Counted from the first letter of the stretch, positions 36,589 to 45,560 are shown. The stretch is 64,000 nucleotides of DNA from Bacillus andreraoultii (GCF_001244735.1 NZ_LN868937.1:1919000-1982999); one strand, 5' to 3'. Notes: generated by a model from the sequence alone, not told the origin. Translations and numbers: made by a program.

Positions 36589-38561
36589 TACCGATCCACC
36601 TCACTTGCTGATTGAATATTCTCATTGTCTAACAAACTTGCGCCTTCTTCTAAACCGAAATCAACATACGTTTCAATCCATTTTCGCCGCGGTTCAACTT
36701 TATCACCCATTAATGTTGAAATCCGCCGGTCCGCACGGGTAAAGTCATCAATTTTCACCCGTATTAATGTTCGAGTTTCTGGATTCATAGTCGTTTCCCA
36801 TAATTGATCGGCATTCATTTCTCCTAGCCCTTTATATCGTTGAATAACATAACCTTTTCCCATCTTTTTCGTTATTGCACGTAATTCTTCATCGGTCCAC
36901 GCGTACTCAATAATTTCTTTTTTACCCGTTCCTTTACTAACTTTAAAAAGTGGAGGTAGGGCAATGTATACTTTTTTTGCTTCAATTAACGGTCGCATAT
37001 ATCGATAAAAGAAAGTAAGTAACAATACTTGAATATGAGCACCATCTGTATCCGCATCAGTCATAATAATGACTTTATCATAGTTGGCATCTTCAACATT
37101 AAAATCTGCACCAACACCAGCACCAATTGTATGAATAATTGTATTGATTTCTTCATTTTTCATAATATCGGCTAGCTTTGCCTTTTCTGTATTAATAACT
37201 TTTCCTCTTAGAGGTAATACTGCTTGAAATCGTCGGTCACGACCTTGTTTTGCCGAACCACCTGCGGAATCTCCCTCTACAAGATATAATTCATTTTTAT
37301 CAGGATTTCTCGATTGAGCTGGAGTGAGTTTACCGGAAAGAAGTGCTTCAGATCTTTTTCGTTTCTTTCCACTTCGAGCTTCTTCACGTGCCTTTCGAGC
37401 CGCTTCTCTTGCTTGTTGGGCTTTTACTGCTTTTTTAATTAACATCGTTCCTATTTCGGCATTCTCTTGTAAATAATATGATAATTTCTCAGACACGACG
37501 ACTTCTACCGCTGAACGCGCCTCACTTGTTCCTAATTTTCCTTTTGTTTGCCCTTCAAATTGTAAAAGGTTTTCCGGTATTCGAACCGAGACAATGGCGG
37601 ACAATCCTTCACGTATATCAGCTCCGTCAAGGTTTTTATCTTTTTCTTTTAATAAATTCACTTTTCTTGCATATTCATTAAAAACCCTTGTCATCGCAGA
37701 ACGTGCGCCAGCTTCGTGAGTTCCCCCATCTTTTGTTCGAACATTGTTAACGAATGAAACCATATTTTCAGAATAACCATCGTGAAATTGGAAAGCAAAA
37801 TCCACTTCAATTTCATTTTGTTCGCCTTCAAAACTAACAACTGGATGGAGCGGCTCTTTATCTTCGTTTAAGTATTGAACAAAAGCTTCCAAACCGTTTT
37901 CGTATTCAAATATATCCGATTTACCATCTCGTTCATCAATTAATTGGATTTTTAAACCTTTTAAGAGAAAAGCTGATTCTTGTAGTCTCTCACATAACGT
38001 ATCATAGTTAAAAACAGTCGTTGAAAAAATAGATGCATCTGGCTTGAAATGAATTTCTGTACCAGATTCTTTTGTTTTTCCGATTTTCTCTAATGTAGTT
38101 ACGGGCTTCCCCCCATTTTCAAATCGTTGCTGATAAATGGATCCATCACGTTTAATTGTTACAGTTAAGTATTCGGATAGAGCGTTTACGACAGAGGCAC
38201 CTACACCGTGGAGTCCGCCACTTGTCTTATATCCACCTTGACCGAATTTTCCACCAGCATGAAGAATCGTGAAAATAACTTCCGAAGTCGGTTTCCCAGT
38301 TTTGTGCATACCAGTCGGCATACCACGTCCGTGATCAATAACGGTTACACTATTATCATCATGTATTTTTACGATAATATGATCACCAAACCCAGCTAAC
38401 ACTTCATCTACCGCATTATCTACGATTTCATAAACTAAATGATGCAATCCTTTTGCATCAGTACTACCAATATACATTCCAGGTCGTTTTCTAACTGCTT
38501 CAAGGCCTTCGAGAACCTGGATTGAATCATCATTGTATTCGATTGGTTGACGTTGTACCAC
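36588..38561 (-). CDS. parE: DNA topoisomerase IV subunit B
   Basis: ParE is the ATPase subunit of topoisomerase IV. The GHKL domain shows [13 protein letters not shown] near residue 45 and the glycine-rich [15 protein letters not shown] loop. The TOPRIM domain shows [15 protein letters not shown] and DADTDGAHI. Length is about 657 residues, as expected. An ATG at 38567 has its binding site only one base away. The GTG at 38561 is 7 bases from AAAGGGG and is my preferred start. It is cotranscribed with parC. An ISLre2-type element ends about 40 bp upstream of the likely -10. Confidence 0.96.
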   Translation of the reverse strand: MVQRQPIEYNDDSIQVLEGLEAVRKRPGMYIGSTDAKGLHHLVYEIVDNAVDEVLAGFGDHIIVKIHDDNSVTVIDHGRGMPTGMHKTGKPTSEVIFTILHAGGKFGQGGYKTSGGLHGVGASVVNALSEYLTVTIKRDGSIYQQRFENGGKPVTTLEKIGKTKESGTEIHFKPDASIFSTTVFNYDTLCERLQESAFLLKGLKIQLIDERDGKSDIFEYENGLEAFVQYLNEDKEPLHPVVSFEGEQNEIEVDFAFQFHDGYSENMVSFVNNVRTKDGGTHEAGARSAMTRVFNEYARKVNLLKEKDKNLDGADIREGLSAIVSVRIPENLLQFEGQTKGKLGTSEARSAVEVVVSEKLSYYLQENAEIGTMLIKKAVKAQQAREAARKAREEARSGKKRKRSEALLSGKLTPAQSRNPDKNELYLVEGDSAGGSAKQGRDRRFQAVLPLRGKVINTEKAKLADIMKNEEINTIIHTIGAGVGADFNVEDANYDKVIIMTDADTDGAHIQVLLLTFFYRYMRPLIEAKKVYIALPPLFKVSKGTGKKEIIEYAWTDEELRAITKKMGKGYVIQRYKGLGEMNADQLWETTMNPETRTLIRVKIDDFTRADRRISTLMGDKVEPRRKWIETYVDFGLEEGASLLDNENIQSASEVDR

Positions 38562-38615
38562 AACCATTCCCCTTTCAAAACTATGTCTTGCGCTATCTTG
38601 TATTTTTTAGAATAG

Positions 38616-38648
38616 AGAACGCTCGTTTGTATTTCTTGTTTTATTATA
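38616..38648 (-). promoter_or_regulatory. parE promoter -10 and LexA-like box
   Basis: On the minus strand TATAAT (38643-38648) is a good -10. Just downstream, 38616-38629 reads AGAACGCTCGTTTG on the plus strand, close to the Bacillus LexA/DinR box (CGAAC-N4-GTTYG). A repressor there would block early transcription. parEC belongs to the SOS regulon in B. subtilis as I recall, which agrees with this site. Confidence 0.55.
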
Positions 38649-38784
38649 CAGGATTTTCATTTTTTTAGCTATAACCCATGGATAGCCGTATGTGTCAAGA
38701 GTTTCTCGGTCTTGTTTTTACACCAATACTTCAGGCACTCTATTTTTGTACAGCTATTTCAGCTACCGCGCTAACGCTTGCTGG

Positions 38785-38838
38785 CCTAGAATAATTTGTT
38801 CGGTTCTAAAAAACAAGAACCAAACAAATTATTCTAGG
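38785..38838 (-). terminator. 23-bp stem hairpin at the end of the IS transposase gene
   Basis: Arms at 38785-38807 and 38816-38838 are complementary except for one mismatch, around an 8-base A-rich loop. It starts 10 bases after the transposase stop. The stem is unusually long; it may stop transcription passing in or out of the element. Confidence 0.7.
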
Positions 38839-38847
38839 GTACTTCTA

Positions 38848-40257
38848 TTACCGAAAACATTTTAATAATTTCCCTGTCGCTGTTGAGTGGGCGACGTACA
38901 AGCTTATACTACCGTTTTTTACACCGATAGAAGGTTGTGTAGGCTGGCGTAATACTTGAGACATACGAATGGTTCTTTTCACTTCACGATGCTTTCTTTC
39001 ACTTCGTCCTTGTGCCTTTAAATATACGTCTCGCAAAGTTCCGTTGATTATCCCTTGTTTTACTTTTACCATGGCCTCCGCACCTTCTTTACTCCAATGC
39101 ATACCTCTTTTCTTCATCCTGAAAGAAATACGGCGTTGATTCGACTCCATTCCACCTAACCCACGCGCATCTTTTGGATGACTTTTCACTTTATCTCGCC
39201 AATCAAAAATCCGATCCCAATTATTCAAAATATAACCTCGAAAATCATTTACTTTTTTTATCTCTTTTTCGTCGGTTAGCATACTTTCAAATGTATCCAA
39301 ATATAATGAAAAGGCCTTTTTATCATGGTCTGATAAAGCTTGTTGAATAGACCCCTTGAATTTATTCTTTTTCCAGCCTAAAGCTCGGTTTAAGGCTTCA
39401 CCTATGTGATACGAGTCTAATTGATTTAATACTTGGTGTTTCGACTGTGAAAAAGCCTCTTGGAACTTCTCAGCTGTATATCCTCTGCCCCCGTCACTAT
39501 TCGTAATTACATGTGTATTTTCTATCGAATATTCATTGGCAGAAAAGGCCTGAAATTCCTTCCAAAACGTGTTTGTTGGCTGGGTTGTCATAATTACCTT
39601 TTGGTTTCTCAAAGAGACGCGCTTGCCATTTTTATTCCATCCCTCATAAATAATCCCGTGGCAAACTTCCATCTGTTTTTTTCTTTCTGTCCCCCGAACA
39701 AATACACCATCAGCTTCTGCATATAAAAAATCAACTTTCTTTCCTTCTGGCAACGATGCCGATTCTTCAAGTTCATCCACCATTTCTTGGTCAGCCTTTG
39801 CTTGGGCCTCTCCAACCTTTTTCACAATATTACCGACTGTTGTATGGCTAACATTTACAGCCGACCATTCTTTTAAAATACGTGCAGATTCACGGTATGT
39901 ATTTTCACTTGCTAATTCAGCTACCTTTACTTCCACCAGAGGGCTATACCTTTGATGTTTTATGAACCCTAGCCACTCATCTAAGGGATAGTGTGGATTT
40001 CCATTAACATCATGCATAAGCGTCCTCTTAAAGCGAACAGATCCGAAAATAAATTGGATTGTCTTCTCATCGTTTCTTTCAACTGTCCAATTTTCCGTTT
40101 GCTTATTTTCTTTGATTACTTGATTAATATTAGTAAAAACATCCCCAACTAATGATGCGAATGTTTCATACATCAAGATTTGAAGTTGTTCCTCGAATTC
40201 AATTAAATTATTTGTTTCCTTTATTAATCCATAAATTCTTGATATAATTTTATCCAT
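38848..40257 (-). CDS. ISLre2 family transposase
   Basis: This 469-residue protein matches the ISLre2/UPF0236 transposase family. Visible family segments are RTLMHDVNGNPHYPLDEWLG, the helix-turn-helix-like ENTYRESARILKEWSAVNVS near residue 120, and the acidic EADGVFVRG and SDGGRGYTAEKF stretches that carry candidate DDE-type acidic residues. The length is normal for the family and no frameshift or stop is present, so it may be active. It is the only gene of the insertion sequence. Confidence 0.92.
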   Translation of the reverse strand: MDKIISRIYGLIKETNNLIEFEEQLQILMYETFASLVGDVFTNINQVIKENKQTENWTVERNDEKTIQFIFGSVRFKRTLMHDVNGNPHYPLDEWLGFIKHQRYSPLVEVKVAELASENTYRESARILKEWSAVNVSHTTVGNIVKKVGEAQAKADQEMVDELEESASLPEGKKVDFLYAEADGVFVRGTERKKQMEVCHGIIYEGWNKNGKRVSLRNQKVIMTTQPTNTFWKEFQAFSANEYSIENTHVITNSDGGRGYTAEKFQEAFSQSKHQVLNQLDSYHIGEALNRALGWKKNKFKGSIQQALSDHDKKAFSLYLDTFESMLTDEKEIKKVNDFRGYILNNWDRIFDWRDKVKSHPKDARGLGGMESNQRRISFRMKKRGMHWSKEGAEAMVKVKQGIINGTLRDVYLKAQGRSERKHREVKRTIRMSQVLRQPTQPSIGVKNGSISLYVAHSTATGKLLKCFR

Positions 40258-40410
40258 GAGAAGGCCTCTTTCTAAATGTATTAAGCCTGGTAGCTTACAT
40301 TTATATTAGAGTGCCTTCTCTTTTTTTGCCAGTTAATATTTTCCAAAACGTGGTATTTTAACCCCCGAGTAATATTTTACACATATGGGATAGCCAACTT
40401 TTTTATAAGT

Positions 40411-40451
40411 AAAAAGAAAAAGGTCGACGGGTGGTTTGTTCGACCTTTTTC
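40411..40451 (-). terminator. rho-independent terminator after yneT
   Basis: GAAAAAGGTCGA and TCGACCTTTTTC form a 12-bp stem. On the minus strand it is followed by TTTTT. It begins 4 bases after the yneT stop and survives next to the IS insertion point. Confidence 0.85.
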
Positions 40452-40455
40452 TAGT

Positions 40456-40869
40456 TCATCGGGTCAGAGCATGAATGACTTTAATACATAAATCCATGAC
40501 AACGGTGTAGCCACGATCTTTTAAAAATTTGTAAGCTTCTTCATTGACAACACCTTGTTGTGCCCAAAACACATCGGCATCTATTTCGTCAAACTCTTTT
40601 GCAATTTGGGGTAAAAACTCACTGCGACGAAAAACATTTACTATATCTACATGTCCTTCAATCTCTTTTAACGTTTTTACAGCTTTGACACCAAGAACTT
40701 CATCCACAGTTGGATTTACAGGGATTATATCGTAACCAGCGTCTTGCATTGCTTTCGATATTTGGTATGATGTGCGCTCCGGATTGTTGCTTAAACCGAC
40801 AACAGCAATTCGTTTTGCTTTTTTTAATAGTGCTCCTAATTCCTCTAAAGAAGGATTTTCAACCATCAT
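40456..40869 (-). CDS. yneT: CoA-binding protein (YneT/YccU family)
   Basis: This 137-residue protein has a Rossmann-type CoA_binding domain. The glycine-rich nucleotide loop is AVVGLSNNPERTSYQ near residue 22, with IIPVNPTVDEVLG after the second strand and VFWAQQGVVNEEA near 100. The family is related to succinyl-CoA synthetase alpha subunits but its function is unproven. GGAGGTTGTA precedes the ATG at 40869. In B. subtilis yneT lies between plsY (yneS) and parE; here an IS separates it from parE and a coat gene cluster from plsY. Confidence 0.88.
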   Translation of the reverse strand: MMVENPSLEELGALLKKAKRIAVVGLSNNPERTSYQISKAMQDAGYDIIPVNPTVDEVLGVKAVKTLKEIEGHVDIVNVFRRSEFLPQIAKEFDEIDADVFWAQQGVVNEEAYKFLKDRGYTVVMDLCIKVIHALTR

Positions 40870-41095
40870 TACAACCTCCTGTTATTTTCTTATATTCGCT
40901 GACTTTAGCAAAAATCCTGCTCAAGGATGAAGATTATGCTAAATCCGAAAACAAATCTATAACTTTTGCCTAGTTTATGTAGTTCTTCTTATTTTAACAA
41001 GAATAATCATACTATGTTTCCAAATTTTTTCAAAGTTGTTTTTATATTAAATTCCCTAAATTACACGGTTGTCTAGTCAATATCGTATAGTTCTT

Positions 41096-41104
41096 CATAT
41101 TGTA
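41096..41104 (+). promoter_or_regulatory. sigma-K-like -10 element upstream of the cotW/cotX genes
   Basis: CATATTGTA matches CATAnnnTA and lies about 109 bases upstream of the cotW-like ATG. The -35 is unclear. The remaining gap 40870-41212 has no visible gene. Sigma-K control would fit crust proteins. Confidence 0.35.
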
Positions 41105-41212
41105 ATTATTGAGGAAGGCTGTACTTTACTTGCAAGAAACATTATCTAACGGTGAATCGCAGTTATTGTTTAACTGTTTATTTAGCCTTATAAGGGAAAG
41201 GAAGGAATTGTA

Positions 41213-41509
41213 ATGAGAAGAGAAAGAAGGAACCTCCATAAAACGAATAACCAAACCAATCATAACAGACGTAACCATTCAACTCAATCGCAACAAAATC
41301 GGCTTTTATCAAACTCTCAAGGAGATATTATTAATGTACTTGTACAAAACACCTTCAAAAAGCATAATGTAAAATCAAATCATCTATCAGAACAAGAAAA
41401 AGAGCGGCTACGTAACATTTTTTATCAACTACAAAACGAAGTAAATCAAGTTCTAACAAAGATGAATGATACGTCAAAAGAGGGAAATGACACAAAAAAA
41501 GGCCAATAA
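41213..41509 (+). CDS. CotW-like spore crust protein
   Basis: This 98-residue, highly charged protein has an Arg/Asn/Gln-rich N terminus and a conserved helical region IINVLVQNTFKKHNVKSNHL followed by SEQEKERLRNIFYQLQNEV. This corresponds to the B. subtilis CotW region MLVQNIFSKHGV and its following helices. GGAAAGGAAGGAATTGTA precedes the ATG. It lies 74 bp upstream of a CotX-like gene, the same order as cotW-cotX in the B. subtilis crust cluster. The crust is the outermost glycoprotein layer of the spore. No cotY, cotZ or cotV is present here. Confidence 0.72.
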   Translation: MRRERRNLHKTNNQTNHNRRNHSTQSQQNRLLSNSQGDIINVLVQNTFKKHNVKSNHLSEQEKERLRNIFYQLQNEVNQVLTKMNDTSKEGNDTKKGQ

Positions 41510-41583
41510 CCTCGGTAAGTTGTCCCTGTCAGATAGGAATCACAAGCATATTTTATAGTAAATGAAAAAAGGAGGAATATATT

Positions 41584-42075
41584 TTGAATCAAGAAAGCTT
41601 TCATGTAAACTTAGAAGAATCACATAGATCAACATCGCATCACCGAGAGTGGAATGCACTAGACCCTACGTCAGACCATCCACTAGGCCGTTTTCTTTCA
41701 AATGATGATGACCAAAAATCTATTCAAACGGTAAAAGAATACCAGGTCTCCGAAGAATTAATTCTTGTTCGCGATTCCGCGGATGTAACGGTTAATACAA
41801 CGGATGCAAAAGCTGCCATTTCACTTGTCGCTTCCCTTAATGCTTTTATTGCTGCGATTATTAATATTTCAGTAGCTTCTGCTGATGATGCGGAAGAAAT
41901 TAAACAAACATTATTCTCTTCTACTGGTATTAAACAAGTAAATGTTCAAAAAACAGTTATTGAAAACTCTCGTGGTGTTGAGGTCAATACTACAGATGTT
42001 AACCTTGCAGTAAATATTCAACTACTACTTCAAATTATTCTCGCATTACTTGTAAACCTTGAAATTTTATCGTAA
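41584..42075 (+). CDS. CotX/CotV family spore coat protein
   Basis: This 163-residue protein belongs to the CotX family (Spore Coat Protein X and V domain). Two copies of the signature are visible: RDSADVTVNTTD near residue 61 and ENSRGVEVNTTD near 129. Each is followed by a hydrophobic stretch (AAISLVASLNAFIAAI and LAVNIQLLLQIILALL), as in CotX. The N terminus has the EWNALDPTSDHPLG motif shared with B. subtilis CotX. An AAAGGAGGAATATAT site precedes the TTG start. It should be an insoluble crust component needing CotW-like and CotY/Z-like partners. Confidence 0.88.
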   Translation: MNQESFHVNLEESHRSTSHHREWNALDPTSDHPLGRFLSNDDDQKSIQTVKEYQVSEELILVRDSADVTVNTTDAKAAISLVASLNAFIAAIINISVASADDAEEIKQTLFSSTGIKQVNVQKTVIENSRGVEVNTTDVNLAVNIQLLLQIILALLVNLEILS

Positions 42076-42115
42076 GCGTAAAATGAATCATTTGAGAGAC
42101 AATCTTGTCATACAA

Positions 42116-42156
42116 AACCCCTTAAGGTTAACTTCACTTAAGGGGTTCATTGTTTT
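42116..42156. terminator. terminator between cotX-like and the convergent xre gene
   Basis: A perfect 11-bp stem AACCCCTTAAG/CTTAAGGGGTT encloses a 10-base loop. It spans the stop codon of the convergent xre gene, so both transcripts share it. Confidence 0.8.
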
Positions 42157-42508
42157 TAAACGTATGAATTAAATGGATAATCGCTTTTCGCTCATCAAGT
42201 GTTAAATCGGTTAATAGTTCAGAAATTGAATAACTTAAAGTATTATATTCAGAAGTGTTTTCTTTAATTTTTGTTAAATGTTCAATTTGTCCATTATCTT
42301 TTAATAAATATGTAAAATCTACTAATGAAATTTGGCAAGCCTCACAAAATTGATTTAGAAATGTTACTGGAATCGATTGACTTCCTGTTTCAATTCGAGA
42401 AAACTTAGGCTGTGAAATATTCAACTTATCAGCAATTTCAGATGAAGTATAGCCTTTTTCTTTTCGAATCTTCCTCATTAATTCTCCTATTTTTTGATCC
42501 GTAATCAT
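42134..42508 (-). CDS. XRE-family helix-turn-helix regulator
   Basis: This 124-residue regulator has an N-terminal HTH_3 domain: IGELMRKIRKEKGYTSSEIA, then the recognition helix NISQPKFSRIETG. The C-terminal half ends in a helical segment (LTDLTLDERKAIIHLIHTF) that could mediate multimerisation, like the tail of SinR-type proteins. A TTG at 42514 is too close to AGGAGTG; the ATG at 42508 is preferred. It is divergent from a small gene at 42644, and two operator-like palindromes lie between them, suggesting that it controls both genes. Confidence 0.85.
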   Translation of the reverse strand: MITDQKIGELMRKIRKEKGYTSSEIADKLNISQPKFSRIETGSQSIPVTFLNQFCEACQISLVDFTYLLKDNGQIEHLTKIKENTSEYNTLSYSISELLTDLTLDERKAIIHLIHTFKNNEPLK

Positions 42509-42579
42509 AATCAAAACACTCCTATTTGCCCGTCTGAAAATTATTTATTCTCTTCCTATTTACAAATGGTATATAATGC

Positions 42580-42630
42580 TTTATTCTATATATAGATAAA
42601 ATAATAATGTTTATTCAATATATGAATAAA
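42580..42630. promoter_or_regulatory. twin palindromic operator for the XRE regulator
   Basis: Two 21-bp palindromes lie at 42580-42600 and 42610-42630, 30 bp apart start to start (about three helix turns). Both fit TTTATTC-N7-GAATAAA; the first has GATAAA in the right arm. They sit in the divergent promoter region, and the second ends just before the AAAGGTGG site of the gene at 42644. Confidence 0.7.
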
Positions 42631-42643
42631 AGGTGGAATCTAT

Positions 42644-42937
42644 ATGAAGCCCCCTTCCTTTAATCATCATTTCAAACAAATCGCATTAGAACGAATTGAA
42701 GGAATTCGATTGCAGTTCCAAAGGGATGAATACCGAAACTTCTATCAAGAATGGGAGTTACACGTGAATGAAATAGAAAAATTGCTTCCTTCAGAAAAAC
42801 GGCACTTAATCACAACTTTAAAAGATATGACTTTTCAGATGAATGATGATTACGATGTCCAAATATTTAAACAAGGATTTGCAGATGGTTTTTTATTTAT
42901 TAAAGATTTATTAGAACAAAATCAAGTAAAAAAATAA
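42644..42937 (+). CDS. small helical protein of unknown function, divergent from the XRE gene
   Basis: This 97-residue, soluble, mostly helical protein begins MKPPSFNHHFKQIALERIEG and ends in a Phe/Asp/Leu-rich helix (GFADGFLFIKDLLEQ). It has no membrane segment or cysteine. AAAAGGTGGAATCTAT precedes the ATG. The pairing with an XRE regulator, the double operator and its own terminator suggest a two-gene regulatory unit. It could be an anti-repressor or a DUF6809-like phage/sporulation protein, but no function can be assigned. Confidence 0.6.
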   Translation: MKPPSFNHHFKQIALERIEGIRLQFQRDEYRNFYQEWELHVNEIEKLLPSEKRHLITTLKDMTFQMNDDYDVQIFKQGFADGFLFIKDLLEQNQVKK

Positions 42938-42991
42938 CCAATTAAATACATCCTATTTATTATATCATGGTTATGAGTCATATGTGTAGAG

Positions 42992-43019
42992 AGTCGACAA
43001 TTGTCGGCTTTTTATTTTT
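42992..43019 (+). terminator. rho-independent terminator
   Basis: AGTCGAC and GTCGGCT form a 7-bp stem with an AATT loop, followed by TTTTATTTTTT. It closes the gene at 42644-42937. Confidence 0.75.
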
Positions 43020-43224
43020 TGGTTACTTAGAAAGTATAAATTTATTCATATCTACTACTTTCTTATAAGCTAAACTAAAACTATGGATCTCGTCCTACTT
43101 AAAAGATTGGACGCCTATTTTGATGCCAATTTTTTATCATAAACGATGGAATATGCTATTAAAAAGAAAGCTCATTGTGTATAATCAAAACAGAATCGAT
43201 TTTGTAAATAAAAGGGGCAGTTTT

Positions 43225-43827
43225 ATGTATACGGTATTAATGGTTCTTTTAGCTTATTTAATTGGCTCAATTCCATCCGGATTACTCATTGGTAAAATAT
43301 TTTATAAAACCGATATTCGTGAACACGGAAGTGGTAATCTTGGGGCTACAAACACTTTTCGTACACTTGGCGTAAAAGCCGGTATTATTGTCATGGTAGC
43401 TGATATTTTAAAAGGAACATTAGCAACAAGCCTGCCTTCAATATTAGCTCACTACAACGTACCAATGGAATGGGAACTTCATCCACTTATTGTTGGGATG
43501 GTTGCTGTAATTGGTCATATGTATCCAGTTTTTGCAAACTTTCGCGGAGGAAAAGCAGTTGCTACGTCTGGTGGGGTCATATTATTTTACAACCCAATTC
43601 TTTTCTTTATCCTTGTATTAGGATTTATTATTACATTATATCTTTCAAAGTACGTTTCGTTATCATCAATGGTTGCGGCAATTGTAGCACTTATATATTC
43701 CTTCTTTACTCGCGATTTACCGCTCATCATTGTCATTTTTTTATTTAGTGTATTTATTTTCTATCGACATCGTACCAATATAAAACGGATTAAGGATAAA
43801 ACAGAGCCAAAAGTAAAATGGTTATAG
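43225..43827 (+). CDS. plsY: Glycerol-3-phosphate acyltransferase PlsY
   Basis: PlsY transfers acyl groups from acyl-phosphate to glycerol-3-phosphate, the first membrane step of phospholipid synthesis. The 200-residue membrane protein shows all three family motifs: [11 protein letters not shown] near residue 13, the [13 protein letters not shown] block near 36, and [21 protein letters not shown] near 100. An in-frame ATG at 43120 would add 35 unusual residues; the ATG at 43225 has AAAAGGGG upstream and the normal N terminus. In B. subtilis this gene (yneS) is the neighbour of yneT and parE. Confidence 0.95.
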   Translation: MYTVLMVLLAYLIGSIPSGLLIGKIFYKTDIREHGSGNLGATNTFRTLGVKAGIIVMVADILKGTLATSLPSILAHYNVPMEWELHPLIVGMVAVIGHMYPVFANFRGGKAVATSGGVILFYNPILFFILVLGFIITLYLSKYVSLSSMVAAIVALIYSFFTRDLPLIIVIFLFSVFIFYRHRTNIKRIKDKTEPKVKWL

Positions 43828-43830
43828 CAC

Positions 43831-43867
43831 AAGTGCCAGATCCTAATGGATTCTGGCACTTACTTTT
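43831..43867 (+). terminator. rho-independent terminator after plsY
   Basis: AAGTGCCAGA-TCC pairs with GGATTCTGGCACTT, one base bulged, and is followed by ACTTTT. It begins within a few bases of the plsY stop. Confidence 0.75.
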
Positions 43868-43956
43868 AGCTATTAGGAAGGCTCTAGCAGTATTACATCT
43901 AAACCGAGAAAACCTTTTTATGCGAACTGCTGCACTCGTCAAGCCTTGAGTATTCT

Positions 43957-45072
43957 TTATTTATTTACCTCTATCGCGTCGGTATTCTTGAAATAATAAT
44001 CGGCAAAAATATCAGCTAGTACATCAACCGTGTTGTACATTTCTTCTAACGTATTTTCAGGTCCACCAACTTCAATAAGAAATGCATTAGGTGATAAATC
44101 TTGATTGTATATACCGTTACCTTCTGTCTTGTCTTTACGATATACTCCACGCGTTAAACTACCATATTTTTTCTTTATCATTCGATTTAATTCAACGGCA
44201 ATTTTTTCATTTTGTTTATAATTCGGATGAGCTTTTCCAACAATAAAGTATAGTTTTGCATAATTCTTTCCGTTTATTTGTGTTGTCGTCGTCTCCCGCT
44301 TGGCACTATCACGGTGGACATCTATCAAATAGGATAAATCATGGTTTTGAGCTAAGGCTTCCTTGACAACTTCACGAGAAGCTTGATAAGAACGAGAATA
44401 TTTTAACCCTTCTTTTGCTAGTAATTCTGGGATATCAGTCTTATCAACTACTGAACCAATTCCTTTTTCTTCAAGTTTTTTACTTAATCTTTCCCCTACT
44501 AAAGTTATGTTTACATCTTTATGTAAGGCTCCATTGGCATTATTCACTCCTTTTAAGTGAGGGATGAATGATTCCCTACTATGTGAATGGTAGATAAAGA
44601 CGGTATTCTTTTCTGGTTTTTTAATCGGTTGTTTTGGCTCTTCTTTTTCAATTTTGTTAAGGCTGTCCTCTGCAATTTCACGATCTTTTAATACTTCTTC
44701 TATCGGTGGTGAAGATTCAATTGGTAAGTTAGTAAAATCAGTTCCTTCCCCAGCTATGACGATATCTGATGTCATGGAAAATAACCCAGGCACTTCATCA
44801 AAAATTAAACTTCGCACATCTTTTATATTTACATTGGTGGCAATTTCTATTGCGTTTGTAAAAAGAGAGTCACCTTCATCTGGTAAAAGTGTAGAATAAT
44901 AATGGTTCTCTGAAGCTATCATTTTTAAAAAGTTAGTTGAATCGGATTTCCCTTCTTGAGATTCATGTAATAAAAAGCTTGAGAAAAATAAATTCGTTTG
45001 GCTTGAAATGACGGCACTTGCTACGGATATTAGTGAAAAGAGAAAAAATAAAATTTTTATGATTTGTTTCAT
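43957..45072 (-). CDS. Stage II sporulation protein P (SpoIIP family)
   Basis: SpoIIP is a peptidoglycan amidase/endopeptidase that, with SpoIID and SpoIIM, drives membrane movement during engulfment. This 371-residue protein has an N-terminal membrane anchor (IIKILFFLFSLISVASAVI), a variable linker and the catalytic domain from about residue 155. Expected zinc and catalytic motifs are visible: IYHSHSRESF, DVHRDS and LIEVGGPEN. B. subtilis spoIIP is next to gpr, which is not the context here, so this may be a second SpoIIP-family copy. It is monocistronic and divergent from the MifM-like/yidC2 unit. Confidence 0.88.
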   Translation of the reverse strand: MKQIIKILFFLFSLISVASAVISSQTNLFFSSFLLHESQEGKSDSTNFLKMIASENHYYSTLLPDEGDSLFTNAIEIATNVNIKDVRSLIFDEVPGLFSMTSDIVIAGEGTDFTNLPIESSPPIEEVLKDREIAEDSLNKIEKEEPKQPIKKPEKNTVFIYHSHSRESFIPHLKGVNNANGALHKDVNITLVGERLSKKLEEKGIGSVVDKTDIPELLAKEGLKYSRSYQASREVVKEALAQNHDLSYLIDVHRDSAKRETTTTQINGKNYAKLYFIVGKAHPNYKQNEKIAVELNRMIKKKYGSLTRGVYRKDKTEGNGIYNQDLSPNAFLIEVGGPENTLEEMYNTVDVLADIFADYYFKNTDAIEVNK

Positions 45073-45239
45073 ATTAAGACCACCTATTAGAGTTCATAGT
45101 TTACTAATAGATATGTAATATGGCATTATTTTAGAAGAGGGAATTTTTTAAGAGATGATTACATCTTGACTTCATCCTATGACATCATATAAAATGAAAG
45201 TCGTTTCAGTTGATAAAATGTGGAATAAGGAGTCATCCA

Positions 45240-45551
45240 ATGATAGAGATGTTAGCTGATACATACCAAGATTTACTTTTTTATTCGACTTACGTATGTG
45301 TTTTTCTTTATATTTTGTTTTTCTTATACAAACAATGGGCACGTATACATATTTCTAATTACCCACTAAAGAGAAATGATCCTTTTCATGTCGTTTTAGA
45401 TTCCAAACTATATCATCTTCGGATGGAATGTGTCTATACATTCTTCGTTTGGTTACCGAAAACGATACGAAGAAAAGATCGTGGTAGTGATGATGAACCA
45501 GACGGATTATTCTTCCTACATTCATTAAAGAGAAAATATCATTTAAATTGA
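45240..45551 (+). CDS. MifM-like ribosome-stalling leader peptide upstream of yidC2
   Basis: This 103-residue protein has one N-terminal membrane helix (about residues 12-30), a basic cytosolic part, and an acidic C-terminal segment. B. subtilis MifM (95 residues) is a membrane-inserted nascent-chain sensor; it stalls at an acidic cluster when YidC1/SpoIIIJ activity is low, which exposes the yqjG start site. Here W71 is followed after 12 residues by DDEPDG at 84-89, closely matching the spacing I recall for Trp73 and the DEED cluster of MifM. AAGGAG precedes the ATG at 45240; the in-frame ATG at 45210 has no such site. It ends 12 bp before yidC2. The homology is inferred from layout, not from a search. 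Confidence 0.72.
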   Translation: MIEMLADTYQDLLFYSTYVCVFLYILFFLYKQWARIHISNYPLKRNDPFHVVLDSKLYHLRMECVYTFFVWLPKTIRRKDRGSDDEPDGLFFLHSLKRKYHLN

Positions 45552-45560
45552 GGAGGAATA
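45508..45560 (+). promoter_or_regulatory. hairpin sequestering the yidC2 Shine-Dalgarno sequence
   Basis: TATTCTTCCT at 45508-45517, inside the leader codons just after the acidic cluster, can pair with AGGAGGAATA at 45551-45560, the yidC2 ribosome binding site (10 pairs, one G-U). A ribosome stalled at the DDEPDG codons would cover the 5' arm and free the site. This is the geometry known for MifM-yqjG. Confidence 0.7.

Larger units (their letters stand above)
38688..40386 (-). mobile_element. ISLre2-family insertion sequence
   Basis: About 1.7 kb between imperfect terminal inverted repeats that read inward TATGTGT, a variable 9-10 base core, then CTCGG at both ends. The outer flanks TGGATAGCC (38679-38687) and GGGATAGCC (40387-40395) look like a 9-bp target duplication with one mismatch. 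The single gene is an ISLre2-family transposase. The element lies between parE and yneT, which are adjacent in related genomes. Confidence 0.82.
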
